Shown one piece after another: positions 45,701 through 54,423 of a stretch of DNA of 64,000 bases. The position numbers and the translations under genes are program-made. The DNA comes from Agilicoccus flavus. GTDB taxonomy: Bacteria; Actinomycetota; Actinomycetes; Actinomycetales; Dermatophilaceae. A model generated the notes under the pieces. The model ran no database searches. It worked only from the letters and a program-made list of their open reading frames with translations, and was not told the origin of the DNA. The DNA is taken from positions 62,001 through 126,000 of the forward strand of contig NZ_JACYXE010000006.1 in assembly GCF_014857905.1 (NCBI RefSeq), in the 5' to 3' direction. Position 1 is the first letter of the stretch. Every line of letters starts with the position of its first letter.

Positions 45701-46175
45701 GGCCTTCCGCGGACGCGACGAGATCGTCGGCGTCCCGGGTGGGCGCGACGCCCTCGAGGGTCGGCACCCCGGCGTCCTTCGCCGCGGCGATGGCGCGGGA
45801 CTTGTCGCCGGTGAGCGCGAGCACCCGGGCGCTCGGACCGATGAAGGTGATGCCCTCGCGCTCGCAGGCGGCGGCGAGCTTCGGGTTCTCGGACATGAAG
45901 CCGTAGCCGGGGTAGACCGCGTCGGCGCCCGCCTTCAGCGCGGTCGCCACGATGAGCTCGGGGTCGAGGTAGGCGCGCACGGGGTGCCCGCGCTCCCCGA
46001 TCTCGTAGCTCTCGTCGGCCTTGAGGCGGTGCTCGCTGCCGCGGTCCTCGTACGGGAAGACCGCGACGGTCCGGATCCCGAGCTCGAAGGCCGCGCGGAA
46101 CGCGCGGATGGCGATCTCACCGCGGTTCGCGACGAGGACCTTGGTGAAGGGCGGAGTCGTGCTCGAGGTGTCCAC
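42750..46175 (-). CDS. pyc: pyruvate carboxylase
   Basis: The 1141-residue biotin enzyme makes oxaloacetate from pyruvate, refilling the TCA cycle. The biotin-carboxylase part starts [22 protein letters not shown] and has [12 protein letters not shown] and [19 protein letters not shown]. The carboxyltransferase part follows ([47 protein letters not shown]). The BCCP domain ends the protein with EAMKMEAS carrying the biotinyl lysine. The frame is open much further upstream, but GTG 46175 gives family length and has a TAGCCT -10 seven bases before it, implying a leaderless mRNA. The gene interrupts the usual DUF501-ppx adjacency. Confidence 0.96.
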   Translation of the reverse strand: [1141 protein letters not shown]

Positions 46176-46182
46176 GATCGGC

Positions 46183-46188
46183 AGGCTA
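46183..46188 (-). promoter_or_regulatory. leaderless-type -10 element for pyc
   Basis: On the minus strand TAGCCT ends seven bases before the GTG start at 46175. This supports that start, which has no visible Shine-Dalgarno. Confidence 0.5.
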
Positions 46189-46400
46189 CCGGCGGAACGT
46201 GACGGGGGTGTGACACGGTTGACCGTCGAGACGGCCGGTCCGTCCCACCCGCAGGGCTCCGAACGCCCCTGGACGACCCTGGACGACACCGACCCCCGCC
46301 GCCCCTCGCACCAGCACCGACCACCACCGTCACCACCACCGTCACCACCGCGCGCCGGAGGCCCGACCGCCCCGTGCGCCCACCCGAAGGGAGCGCGCCC

Positions 46401-47414
46401 GTGCGCGTCGGAGCCGTCGACTGCGGGACCAACTCGATCCGCCTCCTCGTCGCGGACGTCGACGACGCCGGCGGCGAGGTCGCCGCCACCGAGGTCCTGC
46501 GGCGCATGGAGATCGTGCGCCTCGGGGCAGGCATCGACGCGACCGGCCTCATCGCGCCGGAGGCGCTCGCGCGCACCCTCGCCGCGTGCCGCGACTACGC
46601 CGCCGAGTGCGACCGCCTCGGTGTCGAACGGGTCCGGTTCGCGGCGACGTCGGCCTCCCGGGACGCCCGCAACGCCGACGAGTTCGTCGCCGGCGTCGTC
46701 GAGGCGTTCGCGCCCCGGCCGGTGCGGCCCGAGGTCATCACCGGACATCAGGAGGCGCGCCTGTCCTTCACCGGGGCGACGGCCGGGCTCGCCGGGCGCG
46801 CCGCCGGGCCGTATGTCGTCGTGGATCTCGGGGGAGGCTCGACGGAGTTCGTCCGGGGGACCGGCGACGTCGAGGCGTCGATCTCGGTCGACGTCGGGTG
46901 CGTCCGCCTGTACGAGCGGGCGCTGGCGGCCGGGCCGGGCGGGTCGGGCGATGGCCGCCCCGGTCCGGAGGGCGTGGCCGCGCTCCTGCGCGACGTCGAC
47001 GCCGCCCTCGACGACGTGGCACGCGCCGTGGACCTCACCGGGGTGGCGACCCTCGTGGGCCTCGCCGGCACGGTGACGACCGTCGCCGCCCACGCGCTGG
47101 GACTGCCCGCCTACGACCGGGACGCGATCCACGGCAGCGTCCAGACCCCGGCCGCCACGCTCGCCGCCTGCCGCGACCTCGCCGGGATGAGCACCGCGCA
47201 GCGCGCGGCGCTCGGGTTCATGCACCCCGGTCGCGTCGACGTCATCGCCGCCGGCGCCCTCGTGTGGGCGCGCATCGTCGAGCGCGTCGCGGACGCGTCT
47301 CCGGGGGTCGTCGTGCTCGTCTCGGAGCACGACATCCTCGACGGTCTCGCCGTCTCCCTGGCGGGCACCCCGGACGGTTCGGAGGCGGGGGGCCGGGGTA
47401 TCGTCGGGGCATGA
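46401..47414 (+). CDS. ppx: exopolyphosphatase / guanosine pentaphosphate phosphohydrolase (Ppx/GppA)
   Basis: This 337-residue member of the ASKHA superfamily hydrolyses inorganic polyphosphate and possibly pppGpp. It has VRVGAVDCGTNSIRLLVADV (phosphate loop 1), RFAATSASRDARNADEF, VITGHQEARLSF, YVVVDLGGGSTEFV (loop 2) and GLAGTVTTVAAHALG. It is the short actinobacterial form without the C-terminal HD-like domain. GTG 46401 has AGGGAG eight bases upstream; GTG 46374 is an alternative. The stop overlaps the next ATG (ATGA). Confidence 0.92.
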   Translation: MRVGAVDCGTNSIRLLVADVDDAGGEVAATEVLRRMEIVRLGAGIDATGLIAPEALARTLAACRDYAAECDRLGVERVRFAATSASRDARNADEFVAGVVEAFAPRPVRPEVITGHQEARLSFTGATAGLAGRAAGPYVVVDLGGGSTEFVRGTGDVEASISVDVGCVRLYERALAAGPGGSGDGRPGPEGVAALLRDVDAALDDVARAVDLTGVATLVGLAGTVTTVAAHALGLPAYDRDAIHGSVQTPAATLAACRDLAGMSTAQRAALGFMHPGRVDVIAAGALVWARIVERVADASPGVVVLVSEHDILDGLAVSLAGTPDGSEAGGRGIVGA

Positions 47415-47965
47415 GCGAGCACCTGATCGTCGTCTTCGCCGTCGGCAAGGATCGCCCGGGCCGGATCGCCGAGATCACGGACGCCCTCATGAAGATCGCG
47501 GTCTACCACGACGATCCGAGGACGAGCCTGCTCCCCGGAGGCAACACGTCCCTGCAGATCGCCGTCCGCACCGACTGCACCCTCGAGAAGGTGCGGGCCG
47601 CCCTCGACGAGCTGCCCGGGCACGAGGAGGACGTCGTCATCACGGCGTACGAGCTCACGGACTACACGACCGACGGCCAGGAGTCCCGCTCGGATCCGCG
47701 CTACGTGCTCCGCATCCGCACCGCCGGCCGCCCGGGCGTCCTCGCCGCGTTCACGAGCGTCATCGCCCGGTACGACGGCGAGGTCATCGACTTCGGCACT
47801 CGCATCGGTGGCGGCCGCATCTCGGTGCTGCGCGTCGAGCTCCCGGCGGAGGCCGACATCATCGAGGTCAACCGCGACCTGTACCACCTCGCCGAGCAGA
47901 TCGGCGTCGGCATCAAGTTCTACGACGCCGCCCGCGGCGAGCACATGCCGCTCACCGGCGACTGA
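47411..47965 (+). CDS. two-ACT-domain regulatory protein (GcvR-like)
   Basis: The 184-residue product consists of two ACT domains: residues 1-80 (LIVVFAVGKDRPGRIAEITDAL) and about 98-175 (YVLRIRTAGRPGVLAAFTSVIARY). No DNA-binding or enzyme domain is present. ACT domains bind small metabolites, often amino acids; E. coli GcvR has the same architecture. What this protein senses is unknown. It is translationally coupled to ppx by ATGA. A promoter and tRNA follow. Confidence 0.82.
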   Translation: MSEHLIVVFAVGKDRPGRIAEITDALMKIAVYHDDPRTSLLPGGNTSLQIAVRTDCTLEKVRAALDELPGHEEDVVITAYELTDYTTDGQESRSDPRYVLRIRTAGRPGVLAAFTSVIARYDGEVIDFGTRIGGGRISVLRVELPAEADIIEVNRDLYHLAEQIGVGIKFYDAARGEHMPLTGD

Positions 47966-48050
47966 TCCCGGCACAAGCGGGGCGGGGTCGGTCACCCGTT
48001 CCGTGTCCGCCGGCCGTCGCGCCGGCCCGCTGCCCCGCTGGTCGGCGCGT

Positions 48051-48056
48051 TAGCCT
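48051..48056 (+). promoter_or_regulatory. -10 element of the tRNA gene
   Basis: TAGCCT lies six bases before the first base of the tRNA, so transcription would begin at or next to the mature 5' end. No -35 is recognisable. Confidence 0.45.
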
Positions 48057-48062
48057 GGGCGG

Positions 48063-48136
48063 GCCCCCGTAGCCCAACCGGCAGAGGCAGGCCACTTAAA
48101 ATGGCTCGAGTGCGGGTTCGAATCCCGTCGGGGGTA
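48063..48136 (+). tRNA. atypical tRNA, anticodon TAA (nominal Leu), short variable loop
   Basis: The cloverleaf is complete. Acceptor GCCCCCG pairs with CGGGGGT, with a G-T first pair. A D arm has a three-pair stem and GG in the loop. An anticodon stem GGCCA/TGGCT (one G-T pair) encloses CTTAAAA, so the anticodon is TAA. The T arm is GCGGG TTCGAAT CCCGT. CCA is not encoded. The variable region is only five bases (CGAGT), although tRNA-Leu normally has a long variable arm. The three-pair D stem is leucine-like. The nominal reading of UUA is from the anticodon only; the charged amino acid is uncertain. Confidence 0.75.
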
Positions 48137-48162
48137 CCGGACCGCCCCCCACGAGGACGACG

Positions 48163-48738
48163 ATGCCCCCCAGCTCACCCCGGACGCCCCGGCCGCGGGA
48201 CCCGCAGTCGGCGCCGGTCCTGCCCGCCGACCCCATCGCGCAGGCGCGGGCCCAGTGGGTCGCCCACGGTTGGGAGGACGCCGCCGACGGGATGAGCGCG
48301 GTGACGTCCATCATGCGCGTCCAACAGATCCTCCTCGCCCGCATCGAGGCGACGCTGCGGCCGCACGGGGTCTCGTTCGCGCGCTACGAGATGCTGCGGC
48401 TGCTCGCGTTCACCCGCGACGGGCGGATGGCGATGAACCGCGCGCGCCGGTTGCTGCAGGTCCACCCCACGTCGGTGACGAGCATCGCCGACCGCCTCGA
48501 ACGCGACGGGCTCGTCGAGCGCGTGCCGCACCCGAGCGACGGACGCTCCACCCTGCTCGCGCTCACCCGACGCGGCGCCGCCGTCGCCGAGGCGGCGACG
48601 GCGGACCTCAACGCCGACGTCTTCACCGACGTCGGCTTCGAGATCGACGACCAGGCCCGGCTCACCCACGTCCTCGCCCGCTTCCGCCGCGACGCCGGCG
48701 ACTTCACCGACCCGCCGCCGGCGCCGCCCCCGCTGTGA
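48163..48738 (+). CDS. MarR family transcriptional regulator
   Basis: The 191-residue product has the MarR winged helix: SFARYEMLRLLAFTRDGRMAMNRARRLLQVHPTSVTSIADRLERDGLVERVPHPSDGRSTLLALT in overlapping segments, with the DxRS/T wing (SDGRSTLLAL). Flanking helices serve dimerisation. It starts with ATG 48163. It converges on the end of the valine-degradation operon, and such regulators often sense aromatic or acyl ligands. It could control that operon through the palindrome near 52880, but that link is only positional. Confidence 0.87.
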   Translation: MPPSSPRTPRPRDPQSAPVLPADPIAQARAQWVAHGWEDAADGMSAVTSIMRVQQILLARIEATLRPHGVSFARYEMLRLLAFTRDGRMAMNRARRLLQVHPTSVTSIADRLERDGLVERVPHPSDGRSTLLALTRRGAAVAEAATADLNADVFTDVGFEIDDQARLTHVLARFRRDAGDFTDPPPAPPPL

Positions 48739-48751
48739 GGGGACCTCCGGC

Positions 48752-49549
48752 TCAGCGGTGGTGGAAGTCGGGGGTGCGCTTCTCGACGAACGCGGCCATG
48801 CCCTCGCTCCGGTCTGCCAGCGCGAAGGTCGAGTAGAAGACGCGCCTCTCGAAGCGCAGGCCCTCGGCGAGCGTGGACTCGAGGGCGACGTTCACCGCCT
48901 CCTTGGCCGTGGCGGCCACGGGGAACGACTTCGAGGCGATGGTGGCCGCGATCTCGTGGGCCTCGTCGAGCAGGCGGTCGGCGGGCACCACCCGCGAGAC
49001 CAGGCCCGAACGCTCGGCCTCCGCCGCGTCCATCCGGCGGCCCGTGAGGATCATGTCCATCGCCTTGGCCTTGCCGACGGCGCGGGTCAGGCGCTGCGAC
49101 CCGCCGATGCCGGGGATCGTGCCGAGATTGATCTCCGGCTGCCCGAAGACGGCCGTGTCGGCCGCGATGAGGATGTCGCAGATCATCGCGACCTCGCAGC
49201 CGCCGCCGAGGGCGTACCCGGCCACCGCCCCGACGAGCGGCGTCCGCAGCGCGGCGAGCCGGTCCCACGCGCCGAAGAAGCCGGTGGTCGACATCTCCTG
49301 GAAGTCCTTGCCGGCCATCTGCTTGATGTCGGCGCCGGCCGCGAACGCCTTCTCGCTGCCCGTGAGGACGATCGCGCCGACGCCGGGGTCGGCGTCGAAG
49401 GCCTCCGCGGCCTGGACGACCTCGGTCATGAGCTGCTCGTTCAGCGCGTTGAGCGCCTTGGGCCGGTGCAGCGTGATCGTGGCCACGCGGCCCTCGCGGG
49501 CGACGAGGATGCACTCGTACTCACGGGTGGTGGGGTCCAGCTCGCTCAT
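48752..49549 (-). CDS. enoyl-CoA hydratase
   Basis: The 265-residue crotonase-fold enzyme hydrates 2-enoyl-CoA; in this operon the likely substrate is methacrylyl-CoA. It has [34 protein letters not shown] (oxyanion hole), and both catalytic glutamate regions: [12 protein letters not shown] and [19 protein letters not shown]. It ends [15 protein letters not shown] 49549 overlaps the stop of the dehydrogenase gene (ATGA). It is the last gene of the four-gene isobutyryl-CoA operon. Confidence 0.92.
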   Translation of the reverse strand: MSELDPTTREYECILVAREGRVATITLHRPKALNALNEQLMTEVVQAAEAFDADPGVGAIVLTGSEKAFAAGADIKQMAGKDFQEMSTTGFFGAWDRLAALRTPLVGAVAGYALGGGCEVAMICDILIAADTAVFGQPEINLGTIPGIGGSQRLTRAVGKAKAMDMILTGRRMDAAEAERSGLVSRVVPADRLLDEAHEIAATIASKSFPVAATAKEAVNVALESTLAEGLRFERRVFYSTFALADRSEGMAAFVEKRTPDFHHR

Positions 49550-50492
49550 GAGGAACGGCCTTTCGTCGCGTCGGGGGTGGGGTCGGACCCGGCATCGGTG
49601 CCGGCACGGTCGGTGGAGTGGGCCCGGACGTCCGCGATGACGGCGGAGAAGTCCCGGCTCCCGCCCTCGCCGGCGGCGAAGTCGCGGTAGATCCGCTCGG
49701 CGAGTTCGCCGAGGCGAGCCCCGACGCCGGTGCTGTGGACGGCGTCCATGGCCAGGCCGAGGTCCTTGGCCATGAGGGCGCTCGCGAAGCCGGGCGCGTA
49801 GTCGCGGTTGGCGGGGCTCGTGGGGACCGGGCCGGGCACCGGACAGTTGACGTTGAGCGCCCAGCACTGGCCCGTCGCCGTCGAGGAGACGTCGAACAGG
49901 GCCTGGTGGGAGAGCCCGAGCTCCTCGGCGAGGACGAACGCCTCGCTCACCCCGATCATGTGGATCGCGAGGATGAGGTTGTTGCACACCTTGACGGACT
50001 GGCCGGCCCCGGCGGGCCCGCAGTGCACGACGCGTCCCGCCATGGGCTCGAGCACGTCACCGGCGTCGGCGACGTCGGCGTCGCTGCCGCCCACCATGAA
50101 CGTCAGCGTCCCGGCGGTGGCTCCGCCGACACCCCCCGAGACGGGCGCGTCGATCGCGCGGTGCCCCGCCGCGTGGGCGCGGGCCGCGGCCTCGCGGGCG
50201 TCGGCCACCGAGATGGTCGAGGAGTCGATGAACAGGGTGTCCGGGGCCGCCACCGGCAGGAGCTCGTCGTAGGCGCCCAGCACGAGGGCCCCGTTGGGCA
50301 GCATCGTCAGGACCACCTCGGCGTCGGCCACGGCCTCCGCGGCGCTGGGCCGCACCGCCACCCCGGCGTCGGTCGCGGCCGCGAGCGCCGCCTCCGACAC
50401 GTCGAAACCGGTGACGGTGTGCCCCGCCTTGACGAGGTTGGCGGCCATCGGGCCGCCCATGTTGCCCAGTCCGATGACCGCGATGCGTCGAC

Positions 50493-50496
<4 letters not shown>
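49546..50496 (-). CDS. mmsB: 3-hydroxyisobutyrate dehydrogenase
   Basis: The 316-residue enzyme oxidises 3-hydroxyisobutyrate to methylmalonate semialdehyde. It has [21 protein letters not shown] for NAD binding, [24 protein letters not shown] for substrate binding, and [23 protein letters not shown] with the catalytic lysine. Its neighbours supply the preceding valine-pathway steps, which supports the specific name. AAGGAGA precedes ATG 50496, which overlaps the upstream stop (ATGA). It is a paralogue of the gene at 38652-39590. Confidence 0.92.
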
Positions 50497-51670
<1,174 letters not shown>

Positions 51671-51674
<4 letters not shown>

Positions 51675-52813
51675 GCCGTCCCCCCGGCGATCGCGCGGCC
51701 CACGATGTGGCTCATGATCTCGTTGGTCCCCTCGAGGATCTGGTGCACCCGCAGGTCGCGCACGACCTTCTCGATGCCGTACTCGGACAGGTAGCCGTAC
51801 CCACCGTGCAGCTGGAGTGCGTCGTTCGCCACCTCGAAGCACGCGTCGGTGACGAACCGCTTGGTCATGGCCGAGTGGACCGTGGCGCTCGGGTCGCCCG
51901 CGTCGACGCGGGCCGCGGCGTCGTGGAGCATGAGGCGCGAGGCGTGGAGCTTGGTGCGCATGTCGGCGAGGCGGAACCGCAACGCCTGCGCGTCGATGAG
52001 GGGGGCGCCGAACGCCTCGCGGTCGCGCAGGTGGGCGACCGACTGCTCGTACGCCCACGACGCGCCGCCGAGCGAGCACGCGGCGATGTTGAGCCGTCCG
52101 CCGTCGAGGCCCTTCATGGCGATCCGGAACCCGTCTCCCTCGGCCCCGAGCCGCGCGTCCTCGCCCACCTCGACGCCGTCGAGCACGACCTGCCGGGTGG
52201 GCTGGCAGTTCCAGCCCATCTTGGCCTCGTTCGCGCCGAACGACAGGCCGGGCGTGTCCTTCTCGACGACGAAGGCGCTCACGCCCTTGGCCCCGGGGCC
52301 GCCCGTGCGGGCCATGACCACGTAGACGTCGGAGACGCCGGCCCCGGAGATGAACTGCTTGACCCCGTCGAGCCGGTAGCCGCCCTCGGTGCGATTGGCG
52401 GTGGAGCGCAGGGCGCCCGCGTCGGAGCCCGCGTCGGGCTCGGTGAGGCAGTAGCTCCCGAGGTGCTCGAACGAGGCGAGCCGCGGGACCCAGCGCTCGC
52501 GCTGCTCCGGCGTGCCGCCGGTGTCGATCATCGAGGCGACCATGTTGTGGATGGAGATGTAGGCGGCCAGCGCCGGGTCGGCGCGCGCGAGCTCCTCGAA
52601 GAAGACGACGCCGTCGCCGCGGGTGAGGCCGCTGCCGCCGACGTCCTCGGCGAGCCAGATCCCGCCCAGCCCGAGCTCCCCGGCGGCACGCAGGGCGTCC
52701 ATCGGGAAGTGCTTCTCGCGGTCCCACTGCGCCGCGTGCGGGGCGAACCGCTCCTGGGCGAACTCCCGTACGGCCGCGGCCATCGCCGCGGTCTCGTCCG
52801 ATCCGGTACTCAT
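51671..52813 (-). CDS. isobutyryl-CoA / short-branched-chain acyl-CoA dehydrogenase
   Basis: The 380-residue flavoenzyme desaturates isobutyryl-CoA to methacrylyl-CoA in valine degradation. It has CLTEPDAGSDAGAL for FAD, KQFISGAGVSDVYVVMARTG, DGGRLNIAACSLGGA, ALQLHGGYGYLSEYGIEK and the FAD/catalytic tail VHQILEGTNEIMSHIV. The substrate is assigned from context: hydroxyisobutyryl-CoA hydrolase and hydroxyisobutyrate dehydrogenase follow. It heads the operon, ATG 52813; a long palindrome lies 52 to 82 bases upstream. Confidence 0.92.
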
Positions 52814-52865
52814 GTCTTCGACCCTCCCACGCTCCGCTGCATCGTGGACCGCTAGGCCAATTGGT

Positions 52866-52895
52866 TGGATGTCCGACGATATCGTCGGGCATCCA
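52866..52895. promoter_or_regulatory. 30-base palindrome (candidate operator) upstream of the valine operon
   Basis: The centre CCGACGAT/ATCGTCGG is a perfect 16-base palindrome at 52873-52888. After one mismatched pair it continues as TGGATG on the left and CATCCA on the right. The symmetry without a loop suggests a dimeric repressor site and not a terminator. It lies between the divergent acyl-CoA dehydrogenase gene and the Bax-inhibitor-like gene and could serve either. Confidence 0.7.
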
Positions 52896-53112
52896 CATAT
52901 GTCGAGGGCGGCCGGCCGTCGGGGTCTCCTCCGGCGTCTTCCGGTGTCCGAGGGGCCTCACCGTAGGGTGGGGCACCGACAGGTTCGGGTGCGGCGGGAG
53001 GGAACCGTTTCTCCGGGCCGCGCGTCGAACTCTCGAATCGCCGCCCGCACGGGCGGCGGACACCACGCCGCCCCAGCGGTGGCGCCCGTTCCAGGAAGGC
53101 GAACGAACCTCC

Positions 53113-54024
53113 ATGAGCAACCCGGTCTTCAACCGCGTCGACGAGAACATCCGTCAGGGCGGGTACGCGACCTTCGGTCAGCCGGAGCGTGGTCAGGGGT
53201 ACGCAAACCCGGGCCACGGCGGCGTGGGCGGCTCGGCCGCCCCGGCCTACGGCCAGTACTCCCCGTATCAGCAGGGTGGGCCCTCCTCGCCCTCCGACCT
53301 GCAGGACATGTACGACCGCCCCGCCGCGGGCCCGGTCACCACGGGTCGCCTGACCCTCGACGACGTCGTCATGAAGGGCGTCGTCCTCTTCGGCCTCATG
53401 CTCGTCGTCGCCGGCGCCACGTGGCTGTTCACGGCGGTCAACCCGGCGATGGCCGGTGTGCTGCTCCTCGGCGGCATCGTCGCGACCCTCGCGCTCGGCC
53501 TGGTCATCAGCTTCAAGAAGACGATCAGCGTGCCGCTCATCGTCGCCTACGCCGCGATCGAGGGTGTGCTCGTCGGCGCGATCAGCCAGGTCTACGCCGT
53601 CCGCTTCGAGGGCGTCGTGCCCACGGCGATCGTCGCGACGCTGTCGGTGTTCGTGGCCATGTTCGCGGGCTGGAAGTTCGGCATCGTCAAGGTGACGAGC
53701 CGCTCGCGGCGCATGTTCTCCCTCGCCATCGTCGGCTACCTCATCTTCGCGCTCGTCAACCTCGGCGCCGCGATGATCTTCGGCATGAACAGCGGCTGGG
53801 GCTTCTTCGCCTTCGGCTCGCCGATGTCGATCGGCGTGTCGCTCTTCGCGGTGGGCCTCGCGTCGTACTCCCTCGCGATGGACTTCGACTCCATCGACAA
53901 CGCGGTCCGCGCCGGGATGCCGCAGAAGTACTCGTGGCTCCTCGCGCACGGCCTGCTCGTCACGGTCGTGTGGCTCTACCTGGAGATGCTGCGCCTCATC
54001 GCGCAGCTCACCGGTCGCGACTGA
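53113..54024 (+). CDS. Bax inhibitor-1/YccA family membrane protein
   Basis: The 303-residue protein has a soluble Gly/Tyr/Gln-rich head of about 80 residues (ENIRQGGYATFGQPERGQGY). Seven hydrophobic helices follow, from VVLFGLMLVVAGATWLF to YSWLLAHGLLVTVVWLYLEML. YAAIEGVLVGAISQVYA and FDSIDNAVRAGMPQKYSW with conserved acidic residues near the last helix mark the actinobacterial YccA/BI-1 subgroup. Such proteins may leak Ca2+ or protons; the bacterial role is unclear. AGGAAGG lies a little far from ATG 53113. A TAGGGT -10 candidate lies at 52964-52969. Confidence 0.9.
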   Translation: MSNPVFNRVDENIRQGGYATFGQPERGQGYANPGHGGVGGSAAPAYGQYSPYQQGGPSSPSDLQDMYDRPAAGPVTTGRLTLDDVVMKGVVLFGLMLVVAGATWLFTAVNPAMAGVLLLGGIVATLALGLVISFKKTISVPLIVAYAAIEGVLVGAISQVYAVRFEGVVPTAIVATLSVFVAMFAGWKFGIVKVTSRSRRMFSLAIVGYLIFALVNLGAAMIFGMNSGWGFFAFGSPMSIGVSLFAVGLASYSLAMDFDSIDNAVRAGMPQKYSWLLAHGLLVTVVWLYLEMLRLIAQLTGRD

Positions 54025-54032
54025 CCCGTCGC

Positions 54033-54344
54033 ATGACCCCCGATCCGCTGCCGCGGCAGGCCCGGATCGACCTCGAGCGCCTGGTCCGGCGGTGGCGGAG
54101 CCTCCCGCTGGACCGGGCGCTCGTCGTCGTCCCGGCCGTGTACGCGCTCGCCCAGGCCTACGCCGACGAGTCGGCCGACGCGGCCGGGATACCCCGGCGG
54201 ACCCTGCCCGATCTGGGGGCCGCCGGCGCGCTCGACGTGCTCACCGTGTGCAGCCACGACCTCGCCCGCGACGGCACGCCCGAGCGGCTGGAGCGGCTCG
54301 TGGCCGAACTCGCCGACCTGCGGCGGAGCGTCGGCGCCGCCTGA
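54033..54344 (+). CDS. small hypothetical protein
   Basis: This 103-residue protein is not recognised. It is mostly helical, with no signal or membrane segment: RIDLERLVRRWRSLPLDRALVV, YALAQAYADESADAAGIPRRTLPDL and LERLVAELADLRRSV. The codon pattern is GC-rich at third positions like its neighbours, which supports real coding. It follows the BI-1 gene by eight bases on the same strand and may be co-transcribed. The stop codon lies inside a short tandem duplication. Confidence 0.6.
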   Translation: MTPDPLPRQARIDLERLVRRWRSLPLDRALVVVPAVYALAQAYADESADAAGIPRRTLPDLGAAGALDVLTVCSHDLARDGTPERLERLVAELADLRRSVGAA

Positions 54345-54375
54345 CCCCCGGACGCGTCGGCGCCGCCTGACCCCC
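54328..54375 (+). repeat. tandem duplication of 22 bases, period 26
   Basis: GCGTCGGCGCCGCCTGACCC plus CC occurs at 54328-54349 and again at 54354-54375. The first copy contains the end and stop of the small hypothetical gene, so the second is non-coding. Confidence 0.85.
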
Positions 54376-54423
54376 CGGGACGACCCTCGGATCGACACGC
54401 GCAGCGCGCCGAGGCGTGACGGC

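Noticed and set aside
46176-47330. N-terminal extension of pyruvate carboxylase by about 385 codons
   Set aside because: The extension lies opposite ppx and has no domain; GTG 46175 gives normal length and a well-placed -10.
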